A stretch of 64,000 nt of DNA from Myxococcus stipitatus. GTDB taxonomy: Bacteria; Myxococcota; Myxococcia; Myxococcales; Myxococcaceae. A program made the position numbers and the translations under genes. The DNA lies in NCBI RefSeq assembly GCF_021412625.1, contig NZ_JAKCFI010000004.1:434001-498000 (forward strand). Reading direction: 5' to 3'. Position 1 is the stretch's first letter; each line of letters begins with the position of its first letter. Positions 26,434 through 39,563 of this stretch are shown here, piece by piece. Below the pieces are notes generated by a model. It did no database searches. It had not been told where the DNA came from and was given only the letters and a program-made list of their open reading frames with translations.

Positions 26434-26472
26434 GGGCTCGCCGGAACTTCCCCGGCGGGCCCTTTGTTTTTT
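26434..26472 (+). terminator. Rho-independent terminator after the SWIB gene
   Basis: A GC hairpin (GGGCTCGCCGG paired to CCCGGCGGGCCC with a short AACTTC-like loop) is followed by the T-rich run TTTGTTTTTT at 26463-26472. It lies about 40 bases past the SWIB stop codon and is the clearest intrinsic terminator in the window. Confidence 0.85.
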
Positions 26473-26576
26473 CCGGGCGGTCCCCTGTGTCCTCGGGCAC
26501 CTGGAGCGTTGGAAAGAGGGCGGAAGCCCCACCTGGTGCTGGCGGATGGACCCCTGGCGACCTACCTCTGGTCTCC

Positions 26577-29500
26577 ATGTTGCTCGACGGGATGGAAGAA
26601 GCGGGGAGCGCTCCCTCGGGAGCGGCGGGAGCCACCTCGAGCGCGGAGGTCCTCGCGGAGGGCTTGTTCGCGCGGGTGCGTGACGAGCTGGGCGCGCGGC
26701 CCTACACGCCGCTGTCCACGTACCGGGTGCAGCTGCACCGGGGCTTCACCTTCGACCAGGCCCGCCGCGTCGTCCCGTACCTGGCGCGGCTGGGCATCAG
26801 CGACCTGTACGCGTCTCCCTACCTGAAGGCCACGCCGGGCAGCACCCACGGCTACGACTGCGTGGACCACCAGCAGCTCAACCCGGAGGTGGGCACGCCC
26901 GAATCCCACGCCGCCCTGTGCGCCGCCCTCGCCGCGCGGGGCATGGGGCAGGTGCTGGACGTGGTGCCCAACCACATGGGCATCGAGCGCGACAACCGGC
27001 TGTGGTTCGACGTGCTGGAGAACGGCCCGTCGTCCGTCTACGCCAAGTACTTCGACATCGACTGGGCGCCGGTGAAGGACGAGCTGCACGACAAGGTGCT
27101 CCTGCCCATCCTCGGCGACCAGTACGGCGTCGTCCTGGAGCGGGGCGAACTGAGGCTGTCGTTCCGCGACGGCGCCTTCTTCCTGCACTACTACGACCAC
27201 CTGCTGCCGGTGGCCCCGCGCCAGTACGGCCGTATCCTGCGCCACGGCCTGGAGCGGCTGGAGGCGCGGCTGGGGACGGACGCCCCGCCCATGGTGGAGC
27301 TGCTGTCCATCCTCACCGCCATCGAGCACCTGCCGCTGCGCACGGAGGTGGCGCGCGAGCGCGTCGTCGAGCGGCACCGCGAGAAGGAGGTCATCAAGCG
27401 GCGGCTGGCCGCGGTGGTGGCGTCCTGCGAGGCGCTGGCGGCCTACATCGAGGACAACCTGCGCGTCTTCAACGGCGAGCCGGGCAACCCGCGCTCGTTC
27501 GACCTGCTGGACGCGGTGCTGTCCTCGTGCAGCTACCGGCTGGCGCACTGGCGCGTGGCGGGAGAGGAGATCAACTACCGGCGCTTCTTCGACATCAACG
27601 GCCTGGCCGCCATCCGCGTGGAGGACCCGGAGGTCTTCCAGGAGGCGCACGCGCTCGTCTTCCGCTGGCTGCGCGAGGGGTGCGTCACCGGCCTGCGCAT
27701 CGACCACCCGGACGGCCTGTTCGACCCCACCGCCTACTTCCTGGACCTGCAGGAGCGCTACTTCGTGGAGCGCGCGCACGCGCTGTTCCTCCAGGCGCAG
27801 GCGGGCGACGACACGCGCTGGCCGGGCGTGGAGGCGTCGCTCAGGGAGCGGTGGCGCGCGGAGGTGACGCGGCGCCCGGACAGCCCGCTGCGCAAGGCGC
27901 TCTACGTGGTGGTGGAGAAGATCCAGGGCGGGCGCGAGCGCATCCCGGAGGCGTGGGCGGTGCACGGCACCACCGGCTACCGCTTCGCCAACGCGGTGAG
28001 CGGCCTGTTCGTGCAGCCGGCGGCGGAGGCGCACCTGACGGAGACGTACGAGCGGCTGACGGGCGAGCGCCCCGACTTCGACGAGCTGGTGTACCAGAAG
28101 AAGCTGCTCATCATGCGCGTGTCGATGTCGAGTGAGATCAACGTGCTGGCGCACGAGCTCAACCGCATCTCGGAGATGAGCCGGCGCACGCGCGACTTCA
28201 CGCTCAACTCGCTGCGGCGCGCGCTGGTGGAGTTCGTCGCGCTGTTCCCCGTCTACCGCACCTACGTGGACGGCTGGCGCCCGGGCCTGGACGCGCGCGA
28301 CGTGCAGTACGTCGAGTGGACCATCCAGCGCGCCAAGGAGCGCAACGCCACCACCAACGCCTCCATCTTCGACTTCCTGCGCGACATCCTCCTGCGGCGC
28401 TACCCGCCCCAGGCCGACGAGCACGAGCGCGCCGTCATGCTGCGCTTCGCGATGAAGCTCCAGCAGGTGACCGGGCCCGTCATGGCCAAGGGCCTGGAGG
28501 ACACCGTCTTCTACATCTACAACCGGCTGGTCAGCCTCAACGAGGTGGGCGGCGAGCCCGAGCGCTTCGGTTCGCGCGCGGAGACCTTCCACCTGCGCAA
28601 CCAGGAGCGCGCCGAGCACTGGCCGGCCAGCCAGCTGACCACCAGCACCCACGACACCAAGCGCAGCGAGGACGTGCGCGCCCGCATCAACGTGCTGACG
28701 GAGCTGCCCGAGGACTGGCGCAAGCTGGCGCGCCGCTGGATGCGGATGACGGAGAAGTGGGTGGTGCCCCTGCCGTCCGGCCCCGCGCCCAGCCCCAACG
28801 ACGTCTACCTCTTCCTCCAGACGGTGGTGGGCGCCTGGCCCATGGGCGACGCGTCGTCCCCGGAGGCGCTGGCCGACTTCCACCGCCGCGTGCGCGACTA
28901 CATGGCCAAGGCCATCAAGGAGGCCAAGGTGCGCACCTCGTGGACCAACCCGGATGGCGCCTACGACGACGCGGTGGCGCGCTTTGTCGACGCCTGCTTC
29001 CACCCGGAGAAGGGCGCGGCCTTCCTGGCGGAGGCGCGCGACTTCAAGCGCCGCGTCGAGCGCGCGGGGCAGCACAACGCGCTGGGGCAGCAGCTGCTCA
29101 AGCTCGCCTCGCCCGGCGTGGTGGACACGTACCAGGGCTGCGAGCTGTGGGACCTGTCGCTGGTGGACCCGGACAACCGGCGGCCGGTGGACTTCGACCT
29201 GCGCTCCCGGCTCCTGGAGGAGCTGGACGCCCGGGCGGAGGCGGACCGGGAGGGCCTGTGCGCCCAGCTGCGCGAGGACCTGGCGGACGGCCGGGTGAAG
29301 CTCTTCCTGCTGTCCACCGCCCTGCGGCTGCGCCAGCGCCACGCGGCGTTGTTCCGGGGCGGGGGCTACCGGGCCCTGGAGCTGTCCGGGCCCCGGGCCC
29401 AGGCGGCGGTGGCCTTCGCCCGGGAGCTGGGGGAGGCGGTGGTGGTGGCGTGCGCGCCGCGCTTCACGCTGTCCGCGCTGGAGTCCCCGGAGGGGTTCGC

Positions 29501-29674
29501 CGGGGCGTACGAGCGCACGTTCCTGGACCTTCCGGAGGCATATGCGGGCATGATGTTCCGCGATGTCTTCACCGGGCGTCAGGTGCGGCCCGAGCGTGGG
29601 CCGGGCGGCGTGGTGCTGCCCCTCGCGCCGCTCCTGGCGGGGTTCCCGGTGGTGCTGCTGGAGAGGAGCGCTGG

Positions 29675-29678
<4 letters not shown>
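26577..29678 (+). CDS. treY: Maltooligosyl trehalose synthase
   Basis: TreY rearranges the reducing end of a maltodextrin to an alpha-1,1 bond, giving maltooligosyl trehalose. The 1,033-residue protein is GH13: YRVQLHRGFTFDQA and YASPYLKATPGSTHGYD at the start, DVVPNHMG near residue 130, CVTGLRIDHPDGL with the nucleophile Asp near 380, and TVFYIYNRL and STHDTKRSEDVR near 650-690, typical of TreY. It is longer than the E. coli-type enzymes (about 720) because of inserted segments. The ATG at 26577 is chosen; an in-frame GTG at 26487 lies only 15 bases after the terminator. Its TGA overlaps the treX ATG by four bases. Confidence 0.93.
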
Positions 29679-31813
<2,135 letters not shown>

Positions 31814-31915
31814 CGGGCGGACGGGTGGCGGCGGACGCGTGACTCACGGAAGTATCGACGCCCGCTCTCGCCGCCGGTAGGGTGCGCCGGTCGTCCCCTG
31901 AAACAGGAATCACAC

Positions 31916-32866
31916 GTGAACACGCAAGTCGCGCTCTGGGTGGGCTTCAACGTCTTCGTCCTGGCCATGCTGGCGCTGGACCTCGGGTTGTTCCACCGCA
32001 AGGAGCATGTGGTGTCGCCCAAGGAGGCGGGCATCTGGACGCTGGTCTGGATCGCCCTCAGCCTCACGTTCTGTGGCGGCATCTGGTACTTCGCGGGACG
32101 CACGCCCGCGCTCCAGTGGGTGACGGCGTACGTCGTGGAGTACGCGCTCTCCGTCGACAACCTCTTCGTCTTCCTGATGGTGTTCAGCTACTTCCGGGTG
32201 GCGCCGGAGCTGCAGCACCGGGTGCTGTTCTGGGGCATCCTGGGCGCGTTCGTCATGCGCGCCGGCCTCATCATCGCGGGCGCGGCGCTGGTGCAGCGCT
32301 TCCACTGGCTCATCTACCTGTTCGGCGCCTTCCTCGTCTTCACCGCGGTGAAGATGCTCTTCTCCAAGGACGAGGAGATCGACCCGGAGCAGCAGGGCAT
32401 CGTCAAGTTCGCGCGCCGCGCGCTCCCGGTGGCGCGGCAGGGCGAGGGCAGCCGCTTCTTCCTGCGCGAGGACGGGCGCATGAAGGTGACGCCGCTGTTC
32501 ATCGTCCTGCTCGTCGTGGAGGCCACCGACCTGCTGTTCGCCCTGGACTCCATCCCCGCGGTGCTGGGCATCAGCCAGGACGCCTTCATCATCTACACGT
32601 CCAACGTCTGCGCCATCCTCGGCCTGCGCTCGCTGTTCTTCGTGGTCGCCAGCCTGATGGAGAAGTTCCACCTGCTGAAGCTGGGGCTGAGCGCCATCCT
32701 CGCCTTCGTGGGCGTGAAGATGCTCATCACCTTCTTCGACATCCACGTCCCCATCGGCATCTCCCTGGGGGTGATTGGCGGCATCCTCCTGCTCGCCATC
32801 CTCGCCTCGCTCGTGTGGCCCAAGGCCCCCGAGCCGGGAGATGACCGCGAGAGCGCCAAGACCTGA
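31916..32866 (+). CDS. TerC/Alx-family membrane protein (metal transporter)
   Basis: The 316-residue protein has about eight hydrophobic spans and the family hallmarks: VEYALSVDNLFVFLMVFSYF near residue 85 and VEATDLLFALDSIPAVLGI near 205, each with intramembrane Asp/Asn residues. TerC/Alx proteins export manganese or protect against metal and tellurite stress. A loop near residue 160 carries charged residues (DEEIDPEQQG). The GTG at 31916 is the start. The 102-base leader was checked for a yybP-ykoY manganese riboswitch; no matching motif was seen. An intrinsic-terminator-like hairpin overlaps its stop. Confidence 0.88.
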   Translation: MNTQVALWVGFNVFVLAMLALDLGLFHRKEHVVSPKEAGIWTLVWIALSLTFCGGIWYFAGRTPALQWVTAYVVEYALSVDNLFVFLMVFSYFRVAPELQHRVLFWGILGAFVMRAGLIIAGAALVQRFHWLIYLFGAFLVFTAVKMLFSKDEEIDPEQQGIVKFARRALPVARQGEGSRFFLREDGRMKVTPLFIVLLVVEATDLLFALDSIPAVLGISQDAFIIYTSNVCAILGLRSLFFVVASLMEKFHLLKLGLSAILAFVGVKMLITFFDIHVPIGISLGVIGGILLLAILASLVWPKAPEPGDDRESAKT

Positions 32867-32899
32867 GCCCCGCCGGGCGGGGAGGCTCGGGGTTTTCCT
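32865..32899 (+). terminator. Terminator-like hairpin after TerC
   Basis: GAGCC (32865-32869) pairs with GGCTC (32884-32888), enclosing a GC hairpin; GGGG then TTTT at 32893-32896 follow. The T run is short. Termination here would separate the TerC gene from apaG. Confidence 0.5.
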
Positions 32900-32934
32900 T
32901 GCAACCCGGGGGCCTTGCCGCCAAATGTGGAGGC

Positions 32935-33320
32935 ATGTCCTCCACCGCCACGACCGATGGCATCCGCATCACCGTGAAGCCAGCCTTCTGGCCCGAGCGC
33001 AGCTCGCCGGAGTCCGGGCAGTACGCCTTCATGTACACGGTGGAAATCGTGAACGAGGGGGACGCCCCCGCGCAGCTCAGGGCGCGGCATTGGGTCATCA
33101 CCGACGCGAGCGGGAAGGTGGAGGAGGTGAAGGGCGAGGGCGTGGTGGGTCGCCAGCCCCGTGTCGCCCCAGGTGAGCGGTTCGAGTACACGAGCTGGGC
33201 GATGCTGCGCACCCCGTTCGGCACCATGCGGGGCAGCTACGACATGGAGCGGCCGGACGGCTCGCGCTTCGCGGCCCGCATCGCGGAGTTCGCGCTCACC
33301 CTCCCCAACGCGCTGCACTG

Positions 33321-33321
<1 letters not shown>
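32935..33321 (+). CDS. apaG: ApaG-domain protein
   Basis: The 128-residue product is a single ApaG fibronectin-like domain. Recognisable segments are ITVKPAFWPERSS, QYAFMYTVEIVNEGDAPAQLRARHWVITDASG and the GVVGRQPRVAPGERFEYTSWAMLRTPFGTMRGSY stretch, spelled here in parts (VVGRQPRVAPGE, FEYTSWAML, FGTMRGSY). ApaG associates genetically with cobalt and magnesium resistance and with ApaH in other bacteria, but its biochemical role is unclear. The ATG follows a TGTGGAGGC site. The stop overlaps the ferrochelatase start (TGATG), so the two are co-translated. This pairing does not point to a specific function. Confidence 0.93.
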
Positions 33322-34360
<1,039 letters not shown>

Positions 34361-34364
<4 letters not shown>

Positions 34365-35392
34365 GGCTGGGGCTTCGCGGTGGGCGCGGCGGCGGGGGGC
34401 GGCGGCGCGTCCAGCGTGGTGAGCCGCAGCTTCAGCGTGCCCGGGGGCACCTGGAGCGCCTGGCTGGGGAAGGGGCCCTTCGTCGTGGTGGAGATGCTGC
34501 CCTCCCACGTGCGCCAGCGGCCGGCCTTCACCAGGAACTCACCCACGCCGACAATCTTCACCTCGGCGCTCGCGTCCACCGGCTCCAGCGCCTTCTCCGG
34601 CGTGGCGTCGCTCTCGTCCGGGTCCGTGGCGCGCGCGGGCACCGCGGGCGGCTTGGGGCGGGGCAGGTGCTTGCCCTGCAACTGCTCGGTGATGTCGTAC
34701 TCGAGGCGGGCCACCTGCTCCCCGTCGTCGCCCGGGGTGAGCGACGCGAGCTTCACGCGGTTGCGCCGCTCCGTCTTGAGGGTGACGAACTGGGGGCCGA
34801 GCGCGTCGTGCGTGAGCAGCTCCGTGGCCAGAAGCCACGTGTCGTCGGGGCCCACCGGGTCCCTGGGGAGCTCCAGCACCAGCGACGCCAGGTTGCGGGT
34901 GACGCCGTGGAGGCCGTCGAGCACGAAGCCGCGCTCGCTCACCGTCCCCAGGTCCTCGACGGCGTCCTTGCCCGCGGGGATGACGCGCAGCTTGTAGTCA
35001 CCGGAGTCACCGCGCTCGAGCACGAAGGTGAAGGCGCCGGGGAGCGAGACGCTGGCGACCGCGGTGGCGGGCTTCTCCTTCGGCGCGTCCTTGCCCTTGC
35101 CCTTCTTGCCCTTGGCGGAGGAGCTCGCCGCCTCCGGCTCCGGGGACGCGGCGGCGCCACCGCGCTCGAGGGTGAGCTGGTAGGTGACGGGGGCGCCCTC
35201 GGCGACCTTCCAGCGCAGCGCGAGCTTGGACGGGTCCACCGCGGGCTCCGCGGCCTTCGTGGGGGCCTCCGCCTGCTTCGGAGCCTCCGGCATGCCCGGC
35301 GGGCGGGGAATGGGTTCCATCCGCCCGCGCGGCTCTTCGCTGCACGCGGACAAGGACAGGGCGACGACCAGGCCGACAAGGCTTCGCTTCAC
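34361..35392 (-). CDS. Lipoprotein of unknown function, low-complexity linker
   Basis: The 343-residue protein has a short lipoprotein signal (MKRSLVGLVVALSLSAC, lipobox LSAC at residues 14-17) followed by a Pro/Ala/Lys-rich region up to about residue 50 and a second low-complexity stretch near 90-105 with SSAKGKKGKGKD. The remainder looks like a beta-rich envelope domain. I find no recognised enzymatic motif. The C-terminal tail is Pro/Ala-rich (PPPPAAAPTAKPQ). Its stop codon overlaps the ferrochelatase stop by four bases on the opposite strand. Confidence 0.75.
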
Positions 35393-35469
35393 GCGGGGAC
35401 GCTCCTCTGGGAGTACACGCGGGATATCGAAGCCCCCGAGGGCATTTCAAGTCCGTCACCCGGCCGCGT

Positions 35470-36051
35470 TCAGTGGGCGGCTCGAGCCACGTAGAGGTCC
35501 ACCTGCTCCTTGACGTGTCCGGCGAACTCGGGGTTGAGCCGCTCGAGGATGGCCCACTCCAGCTCCTGGTTCCGGCGCATGACGGGACGGGACGAGCGCA
35601 TGGGCAGCGTGGGTTCGGCGGCGAGCAGCACGGTGGGGCCGTTGTTGGGCACTTCGTCCGGGGCGTAGTTCTGGTCGGCCGGCATGGCGGGCAACAACTG
35701 CGAGCGCCCCCCGTAGGTGCTGGCGTACAGCTCGTAGGCGCGCACGCGCAGGCGCCCGTCGGGCCGCGGCTGGGCCTCGACGTAGAGGCGGGACCAGCGC
35801 GAGCCCATGTCGAAGTTGCCATCCACCTTCCACGGCGTGTGCACGAAGCGCGGGTCCTTGCTGGGCAGCAGCGCGTAGCCCCGCTCGCCGAGCACCTCCT
35901 CCGCCGCCTTCATCACCGTGCCGGTCGGCAGGTCGTAGACGACGTAGCTGGAGGTCTGCTCGAGCAGCACCTTCTGCGGGGTGGCGCACCCCGTCATGGT
36001 GAGGGCTCCAACGAAAACGGACATCATCCGGCGAAAGCCTTGCGTCGTCAT
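35470..36051 (-). CDS. Lipoprotein of unknown function
   Basis: The 193-residue product starts MTTQGFRRMMSVFVGALTMTGC; the TMTGC lipobox places the lipidated Cys at residue 22. The mature part (DLPTGTVMKAAEEVLGERGYALL and further) resembles small envelope lipoproteins with an alpha/beta fold seen widely in proteobacteria, but I cannot name the family. A SRWSRLYVEAQPRPDGRLRVRAYEL segment would be a beta hairpin. An alternative start at MMSVFVG would shorten the signal by eight residues. It lies 77 bases upstream of the preceding lipoprotein gene, on the same strand, and may share its transcript. Confidence 0.72.
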   Translation of the reverse strand: MTTQGFRRMMSVFVGALTMTGCATPQKVLLEQTSSYVVYDLPTGTVMKAAEEVLGERGYALLPSKDPRFVHTPWKVDGNFDMGSRWSRLYVEAQPRPDGRLRVRAYELYASTYGGRSQLLPAMPADQNYAPDEVPNNGPTVLLAAEPTLPMRSSRPVMRRNQELEWAILERLNPEFAGHVKEQVDLYVARAAH

Positions 36052-36169
36052 GGTCCTCGTCCTTGTCTCCCCGCCGACGGTGGGGCGGGGCCCGACGCGG
36101 GTCGGGGTTGGCTGAGGAACACAACGGCTCCCGCACGGGCGCATATCGCCGCGCGGAGGAGGGGCCGGG

Positions 36170-37135
36170 TCAGCTGTCGCGGGGCGCGGCGGCGCGCGAG
36201 AGCCTGTCGCGCACGGCGACGCCGAGCCCGCTGGCCGAGGGCAGGCACGCGACGAGCACGTCGTGTCCCCGCGCGTCCGCCTCGCGCAGGCGCGTGTAGA
36301 GCACGCGGGCGGCGCCGGCTGGCTCCTCCGGGACGTCGAAGCGGGGCACGTCGTCGGGGAGCGCGAGCCCCTGGGGGCCGAGCACGCCCACGCGCAGTCC
36401 CCGCGCGCGCAGCGCCGCCACGCGCGCGGCGGCCTCGTGGGGTTCGGCCAGCACCACGCCGGCGCGCGGCGCGTAGTGGGACGCGAGCGAGCCGGAGACG
36501 CGGACCTTGGACTCGGCGCGCACGGGCACCGCGTGGCCGAGCACGCGCTCCACGTCCTCGGTGGCCAGACCTCCGGGACGGAGGATGGCGGGCGCGCCCG
36601 AGCTCAGGTCGACGATGGTCGACTCCACGCCCACCGCGCACGGCCCGCCGTCCAGCACCAGGTCCACGTCGGTGCCCAGGTCCTGTCGCACGTGCTCCGC
36701 GGTGGTGGGGCTCACGCGGCCGAAGCGGTTGGCGCTGGGCGCGGCCACGCCGCCACCCAGGCGCTGGAGCACGGCGAGCGCCACCGGATGCGCCGGCACG
36801 CGCAGGGCCACCGTGTCCTGGCCGCCGGTGACGGCGTCGGTGGCGCGGGGCGTGCGCGGCAGCACGAGCGTGAGCGGCCCCGGCCAGAAGGCCGCGGCCA
36901 GCAGGCGCGCGCTGTCGGGGACCTCCCTGGCCCAGGAGGACAGGTGCTCCGCGCCGGGGAGGTGGACGATGAGTGGATGGGTGGCGGGGCGCCCCTTGAT
37001 GGCGAAGACGCGGCGCACGGCCAGCTCGTCCTCGGCGTTGGCGGCGAGGCCGTAGACCGTCTCCGTGGGCAGGGCGATGACGCCGCCGCGTCGCAGCATT
37101 TCCACTGCGCGCTCGACGAGTTCCGGATTAAGCAT
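36170..37135 (-). CDS. tsaC: L-threonylcarbamoyladenylate synthase (Sua5/TsaC)
   Basis: TsaC/Sua5 makes threonylcarbamoyl-AMP from threonine, bicarbonate and ATP, the first step to t6A37 in ANN-decoding tRNAs. The 321-residue protein is the long Sua5 form: the YrdC catalytic domain (LPTETVYGLAANA near residue 21, KGRPATHPLIVHL near 46, APSANRFGRVSPTTAEHV near 130, VESTIVDLSSG near 160, LRPGGL near 180), then a linker and the Sua5 C-terminal domain from about 200 with GSLASHYAPRAGVVL. The ATG at 37135 is the first plausible start. It is divergent from the SDR39U1 gene, with 31 bases between the start codons, so the two promoters overlap. Confidence 0.93.
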   Translation of the reverse strand: MLNPELVERAVEMLRRGGVIALPTETVYGLAANAEDELAVRRVFAIKGRPATHPLIVHLPGAEHLSSWAREVPDSARLLAAAFWPGPLTLVLPRTPRATDAVTGGQDTVALRVPAHPVALAVLQRLGGGVAAPSANRFGRVSPTTAEHVRQDLGTDVDLVLDGGPCAVGVESTIVDLSSGAPAILRPGGLATEDVERVLGHAVPVRAESKVRVSGSLASHYAPRAGVVLAEPHEAAARVAALRARGLRVGVLGPQGLALPDDVPRFDVPEEPAGAARVLYTRLREADARGHDVLVACLPSASGLGVAVRDRLSRAAAPRDS

Positions 37136-37166
37136 GCGCGGTCGCACTGTCGCGCCGGAGGAAGGC

Positions 37167-38585
37167 ATGGGCAAGTCGCACGTCTTCGATGCTCGCAGCC
37201 GGATGCCGGTGACGGCCAGCGAGCTGTTCGGCTGGCATGCCCGGGAAGGGGCGCTCGCCCGGCTGACGCCCCCCTGGGAGCGCATGGAGCTGCTGGAGCG
37301 CTCCGGTGATGGCATCCACCCGGGCGCCCGCGTGGTGATGCGCATGCGCGTGGGGCCCATCCCCCGGCGCTGGGTGGCCGAGCACACGGCCTATGTGCAG
37401 GACTCGCTCTTCCAGGACGTCCAGCGCTCCGGCCCCTTCTCCCGCTGGGTCCACACCCACCGGATGTGGCCGGAGCCGGCCCAGGGGACGTCGGTGCTGG
37501 AGGACGAGGTCGAGTACGTCCTGCCGCTGGGGCCCGCGGGCCGGCTGTTCGGCGCCGGCTTCGCGCGGCGCACGCTGGAGCGCATGTTCGCCTATCGCCA
37601 CCGGGTGACGCGCGAGGACCTGAGGCGCCACGCGGCCTTCGCGGCGCGCGGGCCGCTCACGGTGGCCGTCACCGGCGCGTCCGGGTCGATTGGCTCCGCG
37701 CTGGTGCCGTTCCTCACCACCGGCGGCCACGCCGTGCGGCGCCTGGTGCGCGGCCCGGCGGACGCCGCGCGCTCGGAGGTGTCCTGGGCGCCGGACCGGG
37801 GCGAGGTGGACGTGGCCGCGCTGGAGGGCGTGGACGCGGTGGTCCACCTGGCGGGCGTCAACGTCGCCGGCCAGCGCTGGTCGCCCGCGTACAAGGACGC
37901 CATCCTGCGCAGCCGCGCCGAAGGCACGCGCACCCTGGCCGAGGCGCTGGCGCGGATGACGCGCAAGCCGCGAGTGCTGGTGTGCGCCGCGGGGATCAGC
38001 CTCTATGGCGACCGGGGCGACGAGCCCGTCACCGAGCAGAGCGGGGCGGGCGCGGGCTTCCTCGCGGACGTGTGTCGCGCGTGGGAGGCCGCGACGGCGC
38101 CCGCCGAGGCCGCGGGCATCCGGGTGGTGCACCTGCGCATCGGGCCGGTGCTCGACGCGCGCCATGGCGCGCTGGCGAAGATGCTGCCCGCCTTCCTCGC
38201 GGGCGGAGGCGGGCCGGTGGGCTCCGGGCGGCAGTGGATGAGCTGGGTGTCGCTGGAGGACGTGGTGGGGCTCGTGCACTTCGCCCTCTTCACCGACGCG
38301 GCGCGCGGCCCCATCAACGCGGTGGCGCCCGGGGCGACGAGGCAGGCGGACTTCGCCCGGACGCTCGGCCGGGTGCTGCGGCGCCCGGCCTTCTTCCCCG
38401 TGCCCGCCGGGGTCATCCGCGCCCTCTTCGGCGAGCTGGGTCAGGAGGCGCTGCTGTCGGGGGCCCGGGTGCTCCCCCAGGCGGCGGAGCAACTCGGTTA
38501 CTCCTTCCTGCTGCCGGAGCTGGAGGACGCGCTGCGCTTCACGCTCGGCCGCACCACGGCGGGGCCGGAATACCGGCACGACTGA
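37167..38585 (+). CDS. SRPBCC domain fused to a TIGR01777-type epimerase (SDR39U1)
   Basis: The 472-residue protein has two parts. Residues 1-150 are a START/SRPBCC-like fold with the entry VFDARSRMPVTASELFGWH, HTAYVQDSLFQDVQRSGPF and VEYVLPLGPAGRLF, the pattern of polyketide-cyclase-like lipid-binding domains. Residues 162-472 are the epimerase: AVTGASGSIGSALVPFL cofactor motif, VDAVVHLAGVNVAGQRW, and LVCAAGISLYGDRGD near 270. SDR39U1 proteins with this N-terminal fusion are common in bacteria; their substrate is unknown, with links to cell division and envelope suggested. The ATG at 37167 follows GGAGGAAGGC. The ABC transporter operon starts 48 bases after the stop. Confidence 0.88.
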   Translation: MGKSHVFDARSRMPVTASELFGWHAREGALARLTPPWERMELLERSGDGIHPGARVVMRMRVGPIPRRWVAEHTAYVQDSLFQDVQRSGPFSRWVHTHRMWPEPAQGTSVLEDEVEYVLPLGPAGRLFGAGFARRTLERMFAYRHRVTREDLRRHAAFAARGPLTVAVTGASGSIGSALVPFLTTGGHAVRRLVRGPADAARSEVSWAPDRGEVDVAALEGVDAVVHLAGVNVAGQRWSPAYKDAILRSRAEGTRTLAEALARMTRKPRVLVCAAGISLYGDRGDEPVTEQSGAGAGFLADVCRAWEAATAPAEAAGIRVVHLRIGPVLDARHGALAKMLPAFLAGGGGPVGSGRQWMSWVSLEDVVGLVHFALFTDAARGPINAVAPGATRQADFARTLGRVLRRPAFFPVPAGVIRALFGELGQEALLSGARVLPQAAEQLGYSFLLPELEDALRFTLGRTTAGPEYRHD

Positions 38586-38633
38586 GTTCGGCGCTTGACA
38601 ATCCCCCCTGCTGGGATTGATGGAATGCGCCTT

Positions 38634-39563
38634 ATGATCCAGGTGGAAGGGCTGACCAAGTACTACGGTGAGCACGCGGCCATCCGGGACCTGGCCTTCA
38701 CCATCGGCCAGGGCGAGGTCATCGGCTTCCTGGGCCTCAACGGCGCGGGCAAGTCGACGACGCTGAAAATCCTGGGGTGCGTGCTGCTGCCGACCGCGGG
38801 CCGGGTGGTCATCGACGGTCACGACGTGGTGAGCAATGCCCACGAGGTCCGGCAGCGTATCGGCTATCTCCCCGACGTCCCGCCGCTCTACGACGAGATG
38901 ACGGTGGGTGAGTACCTCGCCTACGTCGCGCAGCTGCGCGGCGTCGCGTCGCGGGACACCGCGTCGCGGGTGGGGGAGGCGGAGGAGAAGACGGGCCTTC
39001 GCGAGGTGGACGGCGAGCTCATCTCCACGCTCAGCCATGGCTACCGTCAGCGCGTCGGCGTGGCGCAGGCGCTGGTGCACCGGCCCGCGCTGCTCATCCT
39101 CGACGAGCCGACGAGCGGCCTGGACCCGCGGCAGATCGTCGACATGCGCGACGTCATCCGGGGGCTGAAGGGCGCGCACACGGTGCTCGTCTCCAGCCAC
39201 ATCCTCCCTGAAATCTCCCAGACGTGTGACCGGCTCCTCATCATCAACAAGGGGACGCTGGTGGCGCAGGGCACCGAGGACGAGCTGGCGCGGAAGATGG
39301 GCGGCGGCGGCTCCATCGAGCTCGAGGTCCGGGGAGACCGCGCGCGCGCGCTGGAGGTCCTCGCCCCCTTCGGCGCGGTGGACGTGGAGCGCGCGGCCGA
39401 CGGCGTGCTGTCGCTGACGCTGCGCGCCTCGCCGGAGGAGCGGCCGCGGGTGGCCCAGGCGCTGGTGGGCGCGGGGTTGGAGCTGCTGCGGCTGGACCAG
39501 GGCGCCGGCCAGCTGGAGTCCATCTTCCTGCGGCTGACGCATGGCCAGGAGGCGCGCGCGTGA
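38634..39563 (+). CDS. ABC transporter ATP-binding protein (GldA-like)
   Basis: The 309-residue ATPase has Walker A GLNGAGKSTT near residue 37, the Q-loop in GYLPDVPPLYDEMTV, a signature LSHGYRQRVGVAQAL (LSxGxxQR form) near 136, Walker B LLILDEPTSGLDP near 155 and H-loop VLVSSHIL near 187. The C-terminal 90 residues are a regulatory tail. GldA-like ATPases energise GldF/GldG complexes, known from Bacteroidetes gliding and also present in myxobacteria and spirochaetes. The ATG at 38634 gives the usual MIQVEGLTKYYG start; an ATG nine bases upstream is possible. The permease gene overlaps its stop by four bases. Confidence 0.92.
   Translation: MIQVEGLTKYYGEHAAIRDLAFTIGQGEVIGFLGLNGAGKSTTLKILGCVLLPTAGRVVIDGHDVVSNAHEVRQRIGYLPDVPPLYDEMTVGEYLAYVAQLRGVASRDTASRVGEAEEKTGLREVDGELISTLSHGYRQRVGVAQALVHRPALLILDEPTSGLDPRQIVDMRDVIRGLKGAHTVLVSSHILPEISQTCDRLLIINKGTLVAQGTEDELARKMGGGGSIELEVRGDRARALEVLAPFGAVDVERAADGVLSLTLRASPEERPRVAQALVGAGLELLRLDQGAGQLESIFLRLTHGQEARA

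Noticed and set aside
26487..26576. Upstream GTG start for treY
   Set aside because: It lies only 15 bases after an intrinsic terminator and adds 30 residues without family similarity.
31814..31915. yybP-ykoY manganese riboswitch before TerC
   Set aside because: The leader is only 102 bases and lacks the conserved purine-rich core and paired stems.
33165..33195. GGTTCGAGT resembling a T loop
   Set aside because: It lies inside apaG coding sequence and has no flanking complementary stems.
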